A stretch of DNA of 64,000 bases, from positions 80,440,472-80,504,471 of the forward strand of contig NC_086249.1 of NCBI RefSeq assembly GCF_021018805.1, read 5' to 3'. The position numbers were made by a program, and so were the translations under genes. The notes under the pieces are model-generated. The model was given only the letters and a program-made list of their open reading frames with translations, did not search any database and was not told the DNA's origin. This DNA is from Prinia subflava. Lineage: Eukaryota; Chordata; Aves; Passeriformes; Cisticolidae. Positions 1 through 13,889 of the stretch are shown here, piece by piece; positions within the stretch are counted from its first letter, which is position 1, and the number at the start of each line of letters is the position of its first letter.

Positions 1-3000
1 AGGCAGAGCGTTGGAGGTACAAGAAGGTGAATAGAGCATGGTCAGATGATGCTTTTAGAGCAGGGGGACAACCCATACCTGCAACCAGAGCTTATCTTAT
101 GTTTGCTAATAGCTTAAGCTGGTTCTTATTCAAACTAAACCTTGCTCCTTCCTAACCCACATTGTGATATTTCAGCTTGTTGCAAGGCAGGCTTATTTTT
201 ACTGCATTCTCCATGACAAAAACCTATGGCATTGTACATACAGAATTATGACATATCAACAGGGCAAAGGGCAATCTGGAACAAAGAAGAAAAGCTCATT
301 AGTTTTCTAAAAATGGAAAGCTAGTTTTTTCCATATATTCTCCCAGTGCCACTTAGATGCCTGTCCTTAGCAAATACTTTCAAAGTATCTAGAGTCCACA
401 AGAAAGACAAGAGGTTTCTTTTATGTGTGCTAAATATATCTTGCCATCCATGGCTTTTCAATGCCCCCCCATAGTATCTCTCTTCAGTTCTTTGTTCTAG
501 TGCTTTTGTATTTTGTTTTACATACATATTAATCCAGATGTGTTAAATAATATCAGCCCTCAAGCATCAGTTCACTGAAACCTGCTTTCTCAGTTCAAGT
601 AGTGTTCTTCTAATCCTGGGCCAAAATGTACTCGAGATGCCAGTGTCCCCGGGTCACCCTTTGAGAACTTGTATATTTAAAACCTTTAATTTCAGGTGCT
701 GGGTCCAGCCATCATAGCAGGATCCCGATGTGCTTGGTAGGACAGGGACCTGTGTACCTGCAAACTGCAGCTGAGACTTAGCTGAGTGTTGGCATTACAA
801 AGCAGCTCAGCAGGGCTTGGTGCCAGAATTCCGCCTTTTTTCTTTCCTGGGAATGTCAGTGTCCTTTCTACTTAAAATGTGTGAGATTACTGTAATTAGG
901 GCACTGTGAAACAATGTACTGAAACTCCTAAATGTGCACCAGAACATGTGTTTCTCATACAATCTATCACATACCTTTAATTTGTCCTGACAGCACGGCA
1001 CATTGGTGGGGATGGGAAATTCCACTTCTCTTTCTGTCTCACTCCATGCATCACTTAAGAAACCCCATAACCTCCCTGGCAGCCTTTTAATCTGCTGCTA
1101 GAGATGCAACTGGTGCTTTACGGACTTCTTAGAGATCTGCAGCCTGTCTGTGCCACGTAAAAGGTGGTCTGGATAGCTCATCCTTTTCTTGAACTTGCAC
1201 AGTACCAAAATGTGCTTGGTTTAGACCTCTCTTTGCCTGTTTGAGTAGACTCACCAGCTCATACACCTACATTATACAGGATGCTCCCAGAGTGCTGAGT
1301 TCAAAATGCAGAGGATGCATTCAGGCACCTTCATCTCTCTCCTGTGTGCAACGGATGCAGCTGTCCTTGAACTAAATGCAGCCTGAAAAATCTGCTTTTC
1401 AGAGGAGACTGTTCTGAAGACTTGTTCTTTTCCAGCTACAATGATTTAGTGGGAGAAAGATGACATCTCCTGTAGGTCTTGTCTTTCTTTGTCTTTAGAA
1501 ACATGTAAAAATTCTGACTGTATGCTGAGCTATTCTTTTTTGCTTTTTTCTGCAAACAGGATGCGAAGGAAATTGTAGACATATATTTATGATTAATCAT
1601 TAGGAGTCACTTAGCAATAATGGTATGCTTGCTATTTTTTCTCTTTCCCCTTCTCATCCCATGGGTTTTTGTAAAAATAGAATGATTCCTCTAGAAGAAT
1701 TGAGGCTCAAGGCTCGGTACAAGGTACTGGCAAAAACAGAGGCAATTACCTTTGGGGTTTTTTTTGGCAATTACACTTAAAAATTAATTTGTTCACTCTT
1801 AGCTACTATCTGTAGCTCTCTTTTCTAAGTTCATATGCGTTCAAGTGCCATTAAAAATGTAAATAACTTTTGAAGAGGCTAGTCTCAAATTTTTACCAAA
1901 CAGTAAATTTCAGCGTTTACGATAAACAGTCTTTGATGAGCTTCCATCAGTGGCTGTCAGTCACTCGTAGCTCGCTGCTCTGTTCTGTGCAGAAAGCACT
2001 GTAGATGTTTTCCATGTTAATAAAGTATCTGCATTCCCTTTGCTCTCTGCTGCTGAAGCTGATGTGTACAGGTGTGTGAGTAGGTGCAGGCAATCTTCTG
2101 CTGGATCTGCTCAGGCTCCTGCCTGCCTCTGCACACTGACTCCAGGCTGGAAGGCATGTGGATGTGCCCCAAAATTTAAAGCACAAAGACTTCCTTGCAG
2201 ATGAAACAGGAGGCATAAGCACATTGTTACGTCCCACTGAGCCTATGGAGGATAGGCTCTGCACAGCAAGGCTTGTGGGTGACTGTGAAAAGAAACAAAT
2301 GAATAAAATTCCTCCCACTGGCAACATGGTAGGGCTGTCTCCCTTTCTTTATGAGATACGGCATTCGGGAGATTCACAGATCTCCTTAACCTGCCATCAA
2401 AAGCATGTGTGTAGCAGCCAGACAAGGTGTACATCTGTTTCAGCTGTACATCAGCTCTGAAGACCTGCTCTTCCTAGGAAGAAGGAATGAAAATGATGGT
2501 CAGGGACTGTCTGGGAAACCAGTGACCTGTTGAGCCTTCAGATACTTTAGGGTACTGATACTACTACTGATATTACTTCAGATACTTTAGAGAGCAGGTT
2601 AAGGTGAAAAGATGTGTCTGCACCTGGGAGGTTACTTAAGTTTGATTTCTCCTGGTAATGTTTCTTTATAGCATCACCAGTGTTAACATTTATATGGCTG
2701 CTTTCTTTGAGAGTTGTTTAACTTGCTCACCCTGCCAGTGTCAGCAGATGAAGCAGTAATTATTCCATACATTAGTAAAAAAAAAAGTGATTAATTTATT
2801 AAGGCAGGAGAAACTTTAAAGAAGCGCTAAGACAAAAATAAATGTACTTCTCCCTAATAACTCTGCTAGAATAGTGGAGAGCTGGATGCTACAAATATTC
2901 ATTTGAATCAGGTGCTTGGGAGCTCTGAACTAAGGATATACTTCAGCTTGTCTGCTAGCTGCTCTAATTGAAGAAGGGATTTGTCCATTTAAATGTAACA

Positions 3001-6000
3001 CTGAATTGGTACCATTAATTAGAGTAATTTACACCCAACAAAAATATGCTTCATGGTTAGATTTAAATATTGGGATATCTAGAATTTGCATTGCGCCTTG
3101 GTTTGAGGTATCCACATGACTAGAGGCTTTACTGTTCATTTGTGCTGTACTTTTCATTGCTCTAGGGGTTAAAATAACTCCTGAAGAACACACCCTTTTT
3201 TGCTTTCCTTCTCTCTCACCCCTTGTCTCCTACCTTGCATAACAGCTAAGCGATTTTGTTTGACTTGCTCACCCAGACTATCACCTCTCATGACTCCAAA
3301 TGACCGGAGATAGCTGCTTGTGTAACATCAACCAAAGCAGTAACTGCTTTTGCTCTTAAATCTATGATTTTAGTAAACAAGTAAGCTTTAGTTAGGATTT
3401 TAATTATAGCAATTAGGATTTTCACTGCTCTTATTTACAGGATTAGCTGACTCAAGGTAGACTGTACATTTCTTATTTTTTCATGTGTCCTGATGATACC
3501 TAATCAGAGGTGTTCTCTAAAGAAAATGTACGGAGTGTGATTGCTTAATATTTTTCATTATAATTAAGCTGTCCTTTGAATGCAGTCTGTCACACTGAAG
3601 TGAATTTACACACAGAAGAGAAAAACTAAATTATGTCAATGTTACCACTTTAATAAAAATTACTGACTTGCAGGTATCTGGGAGAAAAGTTTAAAGATTG
3701 TAAGTTTGGATTCCCTTTCTGTATATTTTTTATTTTGTTTTCCTGAGGTCTCTGAGCTGTTCTAGGAAACCTGAAGCTAACTGACACAGTGTCCTCAAGA
3801 GGACCGTGAGCCTTTGATATGATGTTCTCCAGGCATGGGAACAGCTTGCTAATTATGCTGCTTCTGAGGATGGCCAAAGGCTGATGCCTGTGGAGGGAGG
3901 TAGAAGGAAAGAGTGAGCCTTTTATGGGATTGCCCTTGGTAGTAACCCCAGCTTGCCACCAGCTGTGGCTCAGGGACTTCCTACAGAGTTTGTGGCATTC
4001 AGTGTTTTCTCCTTCAATTAACTCCTCTGGTCTTGCCTTGTATGCAGCAATCTCAGGGCATTTAAGTCACTCAGTGCTCTGAGTTTTTGTGTGTATTATC
4101 TGACGGTGTAGTACACATAGTTATATTTTATTTTTTTCCTTGCTTGATTTGTAATAGCAGCTTTAGGCTGCTGTTGTTCAGTTTTCATCTTCCAGCTTTG
4201 TAGAAGTTCTCATTTTAGGTAGTTGCTGGTAGAATTCTGAAACAATGGTTTCATATATAATGCTCTGTGAGCAGTGTTTTTTGATGATACTGCTCAATTT
4301 TGCCAGCAGATTCTAAGTAATCCTGTGATACGTCTTTATAGATGAACCTTTCTGATCTTTTGGAGCCTTTTGTCTAGCAAGAGAAATTTTGGTTTTTGAC
4401 TTTTGCAACATATTTCCTTGTAGCTCTTCTGCTGTTTCTCGCTGTCCTAATGGCCATAATAGAGGTAGAAAAAAAATTTCAATACTTTTTACTCTTAGCC
4501 TCAAAGGAAGTAACATACTGGCAGACACAGATAGCAATACCTGGCAGCATTTCTCAGCTTGTGCTTTTTTGAATGAAAGATTCAAAACATCTGAGCTGTT
4601 CCAGCAAGGAATGAGTGGACAAAGGTAAAGCAAATGTGAAATGATGTTTGTCTTTTCTAGTGTGTGAAATCCATGCATGCCACACTCTTCATAGATCATA
4701 AAGTTCTTGATTCCCAGGTGAGTCTACCTTTTGAACTCTGTTTCTGTGCAACTATTGAACTCCCACTCAGAGTCATGCCTCAAAACTGCCCTGGCTGGTC
4801 CCCTTGTTCCAGTAAGGGAAGTTTGCATTGAAAGCTATTTGTCCTGCACAATATTTGGCTTTTCACGTTTTGTTTTGTACATTTCTTGTCACTGACTTCA
4901 GAAACTGAAGTGAAGCACGCCCTATATTTCTGATACATTGCAAAGCTGGTCCTAATAAATATACTTTTTTAAAGGACATTAGTACCAGTGGAGCTTCAGA
5001 ATAACTCCATGAACTACCAAGTTGCAAGGTTATGAATTTTGCCTGAAATGTACAAGTAATTGCATAGTTTTAAACTCAAATGCTTGCTAAAGTGTTACCT
5101 AAAGCTACTCGTCAGATTACACCAAGGTATGTAGCAAAGCAGAAGGAGGCTTGGCAGGGCTCAAACCCCTGTGATTGAAAGCACAAACCCCTGTCATCTT
5201 CCCTCTTTCCTTTGCTCCTGTTCTGTCAAGCAAAAAAACCCCACTGTTTTTTTGGATGATCCCAGCAGTATATTCTTGTAAGGGTAACTTCTATATCTTC
5301 TTCCCTCATAAGTGTTATGATAGGTACTGTAACTGTCCACTGCTGCTTTACTCATTGAGGATTAGTCAGGTGTTGGGACAGAAACCATTACTTTAAAAAA
5401 ACCTGGCAAGAAGGTTTAAAAAACCCTTGCCAAACCTTCTGCTAGAAAAATGCATGGAAGTCTTGCTTTGCATGAACTGCCACTGAATTTCATTCATATT
5501 TACTTGACAGGTATGCTACTAGCACTGAATAGCTAATAAATATAAAGTACAAGATGAAGACCTTCAGTTTGCATTACCCTAAATGTTAAGACTGTTGTAA
5601 TGAAGTCAAAATACTATTTTGTTTTACAGTTACTTGTTGACGTGTTACTCATACTTGAGTCTTAGGAACATAAGCTGCTGCTGGTTATTCTCTTGGCAGT
5701 TCAATATTAGGACTGTTATTTCATGCTGCAGTATTAACTGCAGATGGCTTAGCTGTCTGCCATCCTCTGCAGGTTTTAAAGCCAGGTGATGCTGTAGTGA
5801 GTGTAGGAAGAGAAAAATGTGAAACCAAAACCTGGAGTGACTAATAATTACAATTCAGTATGTGTGTGAGAGAAGAGGAACAGCTGAGATGTTTTCTATA
5901 ACACATTGTACTTCTGCTCAAAATTAACTAACTCAGACAATTAAAAATTTCACACTTCATCATATAGAAGCTCAAACTAATATAGGTGAGAAGTGATTAT

Positions 6001-6463
6001 GTTGCTGAAAGTGTAGATAAATAGTAATAAAGTAATACTAAAAGATGTATGTGACATGCAGGCTACTAAAGCTGAAGGTCAGTCTTCAGCATGGTGTCTC
6101 CAGTGGAGATGTGACTATAATAAGGAAGTTGCTGTGAGCTGGGACGCCTGGCATTGCAGTTCTCTCTGCCCTACAAGGAACTGCATGGATGTACTGGAAG
6201 CCTCTCCTGATTGCTGGGGTGCTACATTGAGTCATAGTGTTAATTATAGCTCCTGGATGAACCACTCAGGTCATGGTGTTCAGCTTGTCAAAACATCGGT
6301 TCCTCATAGTGCAGGCAGATGACTCAGGCAGAATCAAAGGCTGGCGTTTGCCATTATGCTGAGGAATCAGTGGAGGATTTTTGGTGGATATCAGTGACAG
6401 ATGACATGAACTCAATATTGGTGCTAGGAAACCGTTACCCAAAAGAGAAATAAGTTACTGCAT

Positions 6464-6790
6464 TTTAGAATCGTACAATCATCTAGATTGTAACAACCTC
6501 TTAAGGTTCAAGTCCAATCAGTAAGCCATCACTGCCAAGTCCATCTCTAAACTATGTCCCCAAGTGCCACATCTACCTGTCTTTTAAATAGTTTAAGGGA
6601 TGTTGACTCCACCACTTCTCTGGGCAGCCTGTTCCAATGTTTGACACCCCTTTGCATGAAAAAAAAATTAATCTGAATTTAAATCTAAACCTCCCTTGAT
6701 GCAACTTGAGGTTGTATCTTCTTGTCCTGTCACTTCTATGGAGCTTGGTGGATCTGATCTTTCCTCTTTGGGCTTGAAAAGATGGTTCTT
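6464..6790 (-). mobile_element. CR1 LINE 3' fragment, reverse orientation
   Basis: Read on the + strand, this begins with a degraded copy of the reverse-complemented CR1 tail (agaatcgtacaatcatctag). It continues with the typical antisense phrases for a short dominant region, ccaccacttctctgggcagc and cctgttccaatgtttgacac, then a diverged block ending near ttgggctt. It is 5'-truncated, as most bird CR1 copies are. Divergence suggests an old insertion. No coding capacity remains. Confidence 0.85.
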
Positions 6791-7989
6791 TTCACAGCGA
6801 GTGTCTTAGGGACATTTGATGTGCAGCCCCTAGTATTGAGTGCCTGAGTTTTTTTATTATTCTTAAATTGGAAAGGATGCTGTAAACATTACATGAAATG
6901 CTTCCTTAAAATTTATAGAGTTGGAGGAATTTGGATACAGAATTTGGATACCATAATGAAGTAGGCATGCAGTTGACTACGGTGCAAATTTCAAGAATAA
7001 CCAATAGTATACTGTGTCTCGTGGAACACAAAATTATTTGAGTTCATGAGGTTCTCATATATGATACTGTGTTTATTTTGTTTTTCCTGTCTGCACAGGA
7101 TTTAAAAAAAAAAAAAAGTAGTGGGGGAGGAAGAGATAATTTAAAGAGTATCAAATATCTGTACACAGAAGTCATTACTTGATTTACATGGAGTATGGCT
7201 TTATATGGTAATACTTCTAACCAGCAGGAAGGAAATACAATACTGAAATATTACTTATAACAGTAAAATGCATATTGCTCTCCTTTTCTACAAATTCTGT
7301 CAGAGGCTGATATTTCACTTTGGCTGAATGACTTGATAAACATTGTGTGGGAAGCTGCTGCTTACCTGTCTATTCCAGTTATATTTACTTCCTTATGGAG
7401 AGATGGAATGTGAACCTTCTCTGTTTGTGGAGACCAAAGCATTTTTTGGACATGTTTATACTAGAATAAATTTATACTGAAGGATATGAAACAATTAGAA
7501 TTGCCTTTTTGTTTGCCCTGTTTAAACTCCCACCACATATGCTTAATTATGCATTTTGAGGTGAAGACTAAAGAATGAAACTTTCAGGAGCACTCAGAAT
7601 TCACCTCATTTTTACTGCAGTGATTTCAAGATGGTTTTCCATCACTTTTAATAGAAAAAGTAATTGAAGCAGTGTTGAGCACATGTGAAAATCCTACCTG
7701 TAATGTGCATTTGAATTATATAGAAGATTCATGCCTTCTTTCAAACTGCCTTAGGAGACTAGCTTAACATGGAAAGTATTTTATTGCTTAACAGATAAAC
7801 AATTGCAGCAACCAGAACCCAAGAGCGTTTTTAATTTCAATCAAAAACCCCCACAAAAGGTCATCTAGTGCTTTAAAATGCTGGTGCAGAAATCAGAGCA
7901 GGGCACTGGAAGCCCACGCTTCTTTTGCAGCCAAACTTCTGTTCTAGGTTGTTCCGTATTTTGCGTGTGAGAGTCACTGCCTAGCATCT

Positions 7990-8300
7990 GTTAATGCATC
8001 ATTACAATGAAGCCTCGTGTCCCTAGGAGGGAAGTGGTGGGAAGCGCTGTGCTCATGCTCCCCGCCTGTCCCGCTGGGTCGCTCGGCGGTGCACTGATGT
8101 CACGGTGGCACAGACAGGCTGCCAAGCAGCAGCTGCCTTCGCCAAGCACCTTGTTTGGAGCCGCGACTGCTCCGCACCAGGCTATTTGTGGCACGGACTG
8201 AAATGCGCAGCGGGCTTGGCTGGCCACCGAGCCGTCTCTGTAAGAGTCCCTGCCTGCCCCTGGCAGCCGCTGGCGTGGGCAGCCAGATTGGAAAGCTGTC
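7990..8300 (+). promoter_or_regulatory. CpG-rich patch, possible alternative LIMS1 promoter
   Basis: About 17 CpG dinucleotides fall within roughly 230 bases here, while the surrounding 10 kb is CpG-poor. A CRE-like tgatgtcacg lies at about 8096-8105, and an inverted CCAAT box (attgg) lies at about 8286. A possible donor, ctct|gtaagag, is at 8240. This would fit a non-coding alternative first exon about 3.2 kb upstream of the LIMS1 coding exon at 11507, but no transcript evidence is available. It could also be an unrelated GC-rich repeat remnant. Confidence 0.35.
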
Positions 8301-10138
8301 CACAGAAAGGAGCGAGGAGTGAGGCGGCAGTCATCCTTCAGCAGGGATTAGGCAGTGCGCCTGTTTTTGCTATTGTTTACCAAAGCCCTTCTGGTAACCA
8401 GTGTAACACTTCTCCCTCCCTCTTCTACCATTTCCTTCAGCACCTTCCCTACCACCAGTTTTGGCTTCTGATAAGATCCTCAGTGTGCCAAGAGGAGACT
8501 GTCTTTTTCTTTCATACCTACCTTTCCCAGTTAAATGCTCAATTCCCTTTTCTCCCTAACACTGCATCTTTAACAACAGTCTGGTATGTTTTGTCACATA
8601 TCTCAGGGAATGCCCTTGGGGAGCTGCTGCTGCTGCAAAACAACCCCTTACATACTTCTCACTTCCCATGGAGACAGCTTCACCTGAGAGTAACCTAGAA
8701 TTCCCTAATGAAAATGCAGTGTATTTTTAACAATGTATTTCAGATCTTGGCAGCATGCCTCCTGCAAAATGTCAGGAAAGAGAAAGATGGCCAGCTGCTC
8801 TGGATTTGTGGATTACTAGACCTTCACAGTAGAAGCTGTGTTTTGCTTCAGTAGCATCAAGGCCCTTTTAAAACTGTCAAGCTCCTTTCTTGCTTAATGG
8901 AAGAAATTGGGAGTCATTCCACCAACAGAAATGGTAATATGACTGGAGAATGAGGCAGCTTCTACATATTGGACATATGGAGTCCTATTACTTTGAAGAA
9001 CTTGTTCTTGAAGAAAACTAGGAAGATAAAAGCAGGCTTTTTGGATGGACATCTCACTGTACTAACTCCCTGTACTACTTGCTTTGCTACAGCCATGCAG
9101 AAGATTGCACAGCAGCAAGCTGAAGAAGCAAACAAATGTTTTCTTGTTGACCAAAGAGGACATGAGGCAGTAGAAGTGGCTTCCAGCCACATGGGTCACA
9201 TGTGGATTTTAGGTCACTGCAAGAATTGTAGTAGTCCACCAGGAGAAAGACTCTACAGGGCACTTTTGAGTTACAGCAGCATCTTCCCAGGAGAATTGTC
9301 TGTGATCTGGGGCAAAATACAGGAAAAGAGTTGGGAAATTGTTGAAAAAATAGTAATAAGAGGAAGAGATAGGCTGACTTGCTGTTTCTTATCTTAGTGG
9401 CTTTGTTCACCTGCACTAATCCTGGTTGAATCAGCATTTTTACTCTACTGCAGTCAGTCTTGCTGAAGTTTTTTATACCCACAGAAGTTCAGCATTGACC
9501 TGTGCAGAAAGTGTTGGGAAGCAAGAGAAAGAAGAAGAACTGGCGTCACTATTACTGCATGTCTGTTGGCAGACACGGCTCATTTTAATCACTCATGCTC
9601 CAGAGAATGCAGAAACCCTTTGTTCCGGGACTGCAGTGGTGCTCTGGCAAGATCCTTGTGGCCTAGGGCTACAATCTGAGCATTGCTTCATCTGGAGCTT
9701 GCCCCATGGCAGATAAAAATAGGGCTTGAGCTGCAGCCAGGCTGTGTCAGTGGTGAGGGTGCAGCCTCCTTAGCCTGTTAGAGCTTGTGACTCCTGGTAG
9801 CTCTGGCATAGGGTGAATAATCACACCTACGGACAGGCAAATAAGCAGGGAAATAGCTTGCCTAGGGGCTTGCTCCTTGTTGAGGGTAAGTGAAGGCAAG
9901 ACACTGACCAAACCCATTCCACAAATTTGTCAGCAGAAGCAGCAGTAGGACTGTGTTGGCTGAGCTGTGGGAAGGTGGCTGCGTGCAAGCTCAGGCCTGC
10001 ATGGACAGTGGTGTGTGGGCTGCTGTACGCTTGCTGAGCAAGCTGTCCCAAGCTGCTGGTGAGATAAAGGGCCAAAAACCATCATCAACCAGACCCTCTG
10101 CGGTATATCCTAGGAAGGTACAGGTATATTAAGAAACT

Positions 10139-10400
10139 GTAGCCTTGACTGGACCTTGTGTCATATCCTGTGACAGGACAAGAGGAAATTGGCCTCACAG
10201 GAGGTTTAGATTGGAGATCGGGACAATTTTTTTCATGGAAATGTTGTCAAACACTGGAGTCACCATCCCTACAGGTTTAAAAGATCTGTAGGTGTGGCAC
10301 TTGGGGACATGGTTTAATGGTGAATATGGCAGTATTAGTTTAATGGTTGGACTCAGTGGTCTTGAGGTCTTTTCCAACCTAAATGATTCTGTCATTCTCT
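10139..10400 (+). mobile_element. CR1 LINE 3' fragment
   Basis: The + strand carries CR1 phrases in sense order: gtgacaggacaagaggaaat, the ggtttaatggtgaatatggc region, ggttggactcagtggtcttg, and aggtcttttccaacctaaat followed by gattctgtcattctctg. The last part is a degraded octamer tail. The piece is 5'-truncated and non-coding. Confidence 0.88.
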
Positions 10401-11506
10401 GATCTTCTAGTTCTAGTTTCTCTATTTGTTCCTGTTACTCATCTCCTTCTTGTCATCCTCTGCTTCCTCATGCCCCCTCACAGACTAGCAGATTCTTCCC
10501 CAGTGTGCTATGTGTCATGAGCACAAAGTGCATGCAGTTCTGCAGTTCAAGGGATTGCCAACAAGGCTGAGACAGTTCAACACAAAATTTTGTTACTCAG
10601 GAGGGCTTTCCAAAAGCCTTCCTTTTCTGCAGTTAGAAAATGCAGGAAGCCAAGTATCCCACATCTGCCACATGCATTGTGCTTCAAATACAGAGAGCTT
10701 GGGGAAGGGGTGGAATTATTAGCTGCAGATCTTACTTCAGTTAGTGTTCTTGCATTGGGTAATTATTCTAAATGCAGCACATCACTGGAAATAAAGCTTT
10801 GATTTTCCTCCTTCATATATTGTCCATTATGGCATGCCTGTCAGTTTTGTTAATGGCCTGAGAAACATAACAGAAATCAAATTATCTGCCTGTACCTACC
10901 CCTTGTCTGAAGTACTGACAAGAGGAAAGACACCTATAGATACATTCAACACATGACTTTGAGGACACAAGTGGAGCACTAAAGGCGATTTTTACAATGT
11001 AATTAACACACTATAGCATTAAAGCAATATTTACCTGGAGACAGGAGTCTTCTCTGCCTGCTTTCCACTGCTGTTTTGCCCATGATAAAATATTGTTGGA
11101 CTCTGCCTTCCCACGCACTCAGCAGAAAGGAGCTGCAGACAAGTTTGGTGGTGAACGTATTTGCTCAGACCACAGCTCTCCTGGGCAGCTTCTGTCAGCA
11201 GGCAGCAGCGAGGACCCTTTCCAGCATCCGAGTTTACATGAGGGCCTGGCAGGGGAGTGTTCTCCTCTGTGCACAGCCAGCCTCAGTAAATCTCAGCGTG
11301 ACAGGCTCACAGCCCTGCTGCTGAACTTTTAACTTGAAGCTCTAGCAGGGTGCTGAGTTGCTCCAGCTACATGACACGGAGCTGTGAAAGTAAATCACTT
11401 CGCTGGAACAAGGGGAAGTCCAGCATATTGTCTTGCAGACTTTGCCTGCAGCTTCTTTGCAGTATAAGCATAGAATAGATACTCCCGGGAAAGCAATCAG
11501 AGCAGG

Positions 11507-11688
11507 ATGGACTTCCAGCGCAGAGCTCAGCCGTACCCCATCCCAGAGGATCAAGAGCTTGTGTACAAGGTCGCTCCTGATGCTCACAACTCTGCAAGAA
11601 ATGAAGACGAGAAACCAGTGTCAAAACTGCAACGTAGGCACAGTGAAATAAAACTCTACAAAGAGTTTTGTGACTTTTATGCAAGATT
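11507..11688 (+). CDS. LIMS1: LIMS1 alternative N-terminal coding exon
   Basis: Starting at ATG 11507, this exon encodes 60 codons plus two bases and ends at a strong donor, gatt|gtaagt. Joined to the exon at 13890 it reads ...YARF-N-M-ANALA, giving a 62-residue extension before the usual start methionine. The segments SKLQRRHS and YKEFCDFYA match the N-terminal extension of a known human LIMS1 isoform as I remember it. The extension contains no LIM domain. A TATAAG lies at about 11463, but the transcription start cannot be fixed. Skipping this exon, or using another first exon, gives the 325-residue form. Confidence 0.9.
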
Positions 11689-13889
11689 GTAAGTTCATTC
11701 TGTTCAGCTTCGGGGTGTAACTGCAGTGACATTACTGGTGTATTGTACATAATGTATTGTATTATCTGAGATCTGGGGCTCAGGCTGTGCAAGCTGTTCT
11801 CTCATCCAGCCTTTGCCACTGTTCTGCTTGAAACATTGCCAATTGGAATTGTCAACTAAAATTTGAATTGTTTCTTTAAATTTCATCATTAATTGCATCA
11901 GAAATTTTTATCAGCAGTAAAAATGGTGTTGGAATTTGTAAAGTAGTCCCTCTGCCTTCAGGTTGTTTGCCAGTTATTCTGGGCAAATGGATAAACCGCT
12001 TCATTAATGCAGAAGTATTACATACTTCACTAGTTTTACATATATGATGTGTATCAAAGTGAAGCACTTTTTCCTGAAGAGGGAAGCTTTGTTTTTACTT
12101 GGTTTTGAACTTTGTTTCATGTTTTTGCTTGGATTATGCTTTAGGTACAGCAGTGCTCTAACATCCTTAGTGCTTGAGCACTATTGAAGTGATGATGAAA
12201 GTTCCCAGTTTCTCTTATGATTATTCTTCATTTGGATTGATAAGGAGGATGGGGAAATTGACTGAGGTTTTGCCCTACAGAAAGTATACACAGTTCATGA
12301 AGACCATTGGGGATCTTTATAGTTGATCACAGTTTATATATATAGTCACTGCAGTTTATCCATAGATCTGTCTGTTATGTATAGGTTAGACTGTCCTGCG
12401 TCTGGTCTTCATCTGACATTTGCACACTTATTTAACTGTGAGGGCAGTGGATATTTGGATTGCAGTCACTGTTTTCCTCATCTGCAAAGATGAAGAGAGA
12501 GAGAGAGAAAAAAGTGCCAGCTAATAATAACATGTCAGATGTGACCTTGTGTAGGACTCTTCTGTGAGAAATAGATAAAACACATTCCATTTTGAACCAC
12601 GTGCTAGGTGTTTGCTTGCTCTCTTGGATGGTGTGCAAGGAATGAATTCAATTCCCAGTGAACATGGTGGGAGCCCAGAGGTCTTATCCACTTGGAAAGT
12701 TAAGAAGAAAGGCTTGACATCTTGCAGAGGACTGCAGGCTCTGCACTTACAGGTACAGCATCATAGCTGTATCAAAATGTGTGCATGCATGCACATGTGG
12801 TTCAAATAATGTCACTTGTCTAATAACCTTCTGGATACGTTCTGATTCAGTGGTTTTGTCAGCTGACCTGAAATTATAATAAAATTAGACCATTGCCCTA
12901 TATTTGCTCTCTGCTACCACATGGTATTAGGATAGAGGGGTGATTCTGAAAGGCAGAGCTTTGAGAGTCTAGATATGAGTGACAAAATGTTTGCAAAGGA
13001 AAAATCAAAAGAGCCTTTTGCTGGCCTTAATTAATTGAAACAAAGCTATACTGTCTCCCCTCAGATGTAGACAGCTACTCACTACCACTTTTTTGGTCCT
13101 GTGCCTTTGAGAAGCAACCAGTGTTGCTGTTTCAGTATTTCTTTACATCCCTGGCATGGGTTTGCCAGCTCGTGTTGGCCTGTGTGTGGGTCGCAGTGGG
13201 GCAGCCAGAGCATTCTCACCCTCCCCCTTGGCCCTGGAGTGGGCTATGAGCTGGCACATGATGAGCTGAGCTCCCTGAGATAAACCCTAACAAACCAATC
13301 CAAAATCCCATGACTTCAAACTAAATTTGTAAAATGACTTCAAACTATGCAGAACTCGTATAAAGGATATTTATTTAACTACTCTATTTTTCATGAATAT
13401 CTGCCAGACTAGATCTGCACACTTTCACATTGTTTATTTAGGGCTCTAAACTAATGCTGTTATATATATTACTTTAGAATTAGGAATTGGTTTAGAATAA
13501 ATAATTTATGTTTTCCTATGTGATGCCAGTCCTCAATTATTAATATTTGCCTTGTTTTCAGTAATTTTAATGTATTTCATGATTTTTATATTATTTTGGA
13601 TTACCTGTCTTTTTTCATCATAAAAAGGCTATAAATGTGTTTGTAGTTAAGTTTCTGTTTGGGGTTTTTAATTAATTAGAGCACATCACAGGGATTTTAT
13701 TTCTAAAGCGTTAGCGAGCAGGGAGAAGTGGTAGTTTTATTTTTGAGGAGAGGCCACAAACCATGAAGTTCATTGCAAAACTTGTGTTGAGCAGCTTAGC
13801 CTTAGACTGATGCAGTTTGGCCTGGCGTGTCAGGGGGGAAAGTGCTGTTGTCTGTTTAGGTTAATTTTCTGTTTCTTTTTTTTTGACAG

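Larger units (their letters stand above)
1..11506. other. Non-coding 5' flank or first intron of LIMS1
   Basis: No exon, RNA gene or conserved protein is recognisable here beyond the separate repeat and CpG entries. Open frames are short, lack family resemblance and have no plausible splice context. The stretch is AT-rich with A- and T-runs (for example near 2777 and 7100). In mammals LIMS1 has several alternative first exons spread over a long 5' region, so this is inferred to be LIMS1 upstream or intronic DNA. The other human-type N-terminal exons were looked for and not seen, so they probably lie outside the window. Confidence 0.6.

Noticed and set aside
8105..8698. 197-codon open frame in the CpG-rich patch
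   Set aside because: Low-stop GC-rich sequence with no domain resemblance; continues into ordinary intron-like DNA and has no supporting splice structure.
8969..9397. 142-codon open frame with an antisense counterpart
   Set aside because: No recognisable domain and no codon or conservation signal visible; it is likely chance.
12186..12267. Possible C/D-box snoRNA (gtgatgatga then ctgag)
   Set aside because: The flanks do not form a terminal stem, and internal C'/D' boxes are not convincing.
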